Source of the DNA: Planctomicrobium sp.
GTDB lineage: Bacteria > Planctomycetota > Planctomycetia > Planctomycetales > Planctomycetaceae
Direction: 5' to 3'
Assembly (NCBI GenBank): GCA_029259835.1
Contig: JAJDEL010000623.1
Location: forward strand, 1 to 5,480
DNA length: 5,480 nucleotides
Program-made: the position numbers and the translations under genes
Shown here: positions 5,146 through 5,480 of the stretch, in pieces
How positions within the stretch are numbered: the stretch's first letter is position 1
Layout: every line of letters starts with the position of its first letter
The notes under the pieces: generated by a model
Told to the model about the DNA's origin: nothing
The model's database searches: none
Seen by the model: the letters and a program-made list of their open reading frames with translations, nothing else

Positions 5146-5480
5146 CTAGTATTCAGTCGATGCAAAGATGTACGGCAATTTGAGATTTGAATTCAGCAGC
5201 AGCGCCATTCGGTAGGAAACACGTCCAGCTTCTATGTGGTGGTAGTTCATGCTGTCCCAGTTCTCTCGCGTGATTTCGTGCGTGTCTCCAAGGGCTTCAT
5301 CGCGATTCAATCCGGTTTCGTTCAAATAACATTCAATCGCAGATTCAAGAGTTTCAGCGGCAACTGTGTCGTAGTCATTCAACACAAAGAGATGGACGAT
5401 TTCCGGGATTTCAGGCAGCAACGGTTCAACGATTTCATTTGCAAACCGTTCCGTCACCGCAGCAACTTGCATCAGTTCTG
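5146..5480 (-). CDS. Hypothetical protein, 5' end outside the window
   Basis: I do not recognise this protein. The frame is open to the right edge, ends with TAG and gives about 110 visible residues. An ATG at 5472 could be a start, but the codons before it (GAA CTG) are in frame and there is no ribosome binding site before it, so the true start is probably beyond the edge. The visible part is acidic in its first half (NEIVEPLLPEIPEI, then DYDTVAAETLESAIECYL). It then has a likely helical segment with an HHIEAGRVSYRMALLL stretch. There is no obvious signal peptide, metal site or known motif. It is the first gene in the transcriptional direction and is followed by a 74-bp gap, the longest in the window. 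The reading frame is well supported; the function is unknown. Confidence 0.6.
   Translation of the reverse strand, partial: ELMQVAAVTERFANEIVEPLLPEIPEIVHLFVLNDYDTVAAETLESAIECYLNETGLNRDEALGDTHEITRENWDSMNYHHIEAGRVSYRMALLLNSNLKLPYIFASTEY

Noticed and set aside
1..5480. tRNA, rRNA, insertion sequence or attachment site
   Set aside because: I saw no cloverleaf-like sequence, transposase or integrase motif, or long terminal repeats on either strand.

Overview
The window looks like a stretch of a mobile replicon (phage, prophage, phage-plasmid or integrated element) from a bacterium. Every gene I can support lies on the minus strand, so transcription runs from the right end of the window to the left. 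Nine coding regions are packed with overlapping or nearly overlapping ends. The largest gap is about 74 bp, and no stretch of 300 bases lacks a gene. Moderate GC, many small proteins of unknown function, a small CsrA and a ParB-like protein with long extensions would suit a planctomycete or a phage of one. That host guess is an impression, not a demonstrated fact.

Right part (5480 to 4436): a gene cut by the window edge, a 121-residue basic protein of unknown function, and a 74-residue CsrA homologue. CsrA is an RNA-binding translational regulator and starts behind a clear ribosome binding site.

Middle (4418 to 2825): a 328-residue protein with an N-terminal winged-helix domain, a low-complexity linker and a C-terminal zinc ribbon, which I read as a lambda O-like replication initiator. 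Its linker is encoded by six copies of a 15-bp near-palindrome, consensus close to GTCCAGCAGCTGGAC. Four copies are read in one codon frame and two in another, so the repeat is kept as DNA and not as peptide. This looks like an iteron-type replication origin inside the initiator gene, as in lambda. The initiator is coupled by an ATGA overlap to a 59-residue zinc-finger-like protein (DUF6011-like). That gene is coupled by a TGATG overlap to a 143-residue protein of unknown function.

Left part (2807 to 1): a 58-residue protein, a 145-residue protein, and then one uninterrupted reading frame of at least 724 codons running off the left edge. This last frame carries an unmistakable ParB/Spo0J core (GERRYRAA, NLQREDLTP, then a helix-turn-helix). 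The core is preceded by a 105-residue segment that may be a separate domain or a fused upstream gene.

Taken together, the genes read as a replication and maintenance operon: an RNA-level regulator, an initiator with its own origin, small accessory proteins and a ParB-type DNA-binding protein. No ParA, helicase loader, polymerase, integrase or structural gene is in view.
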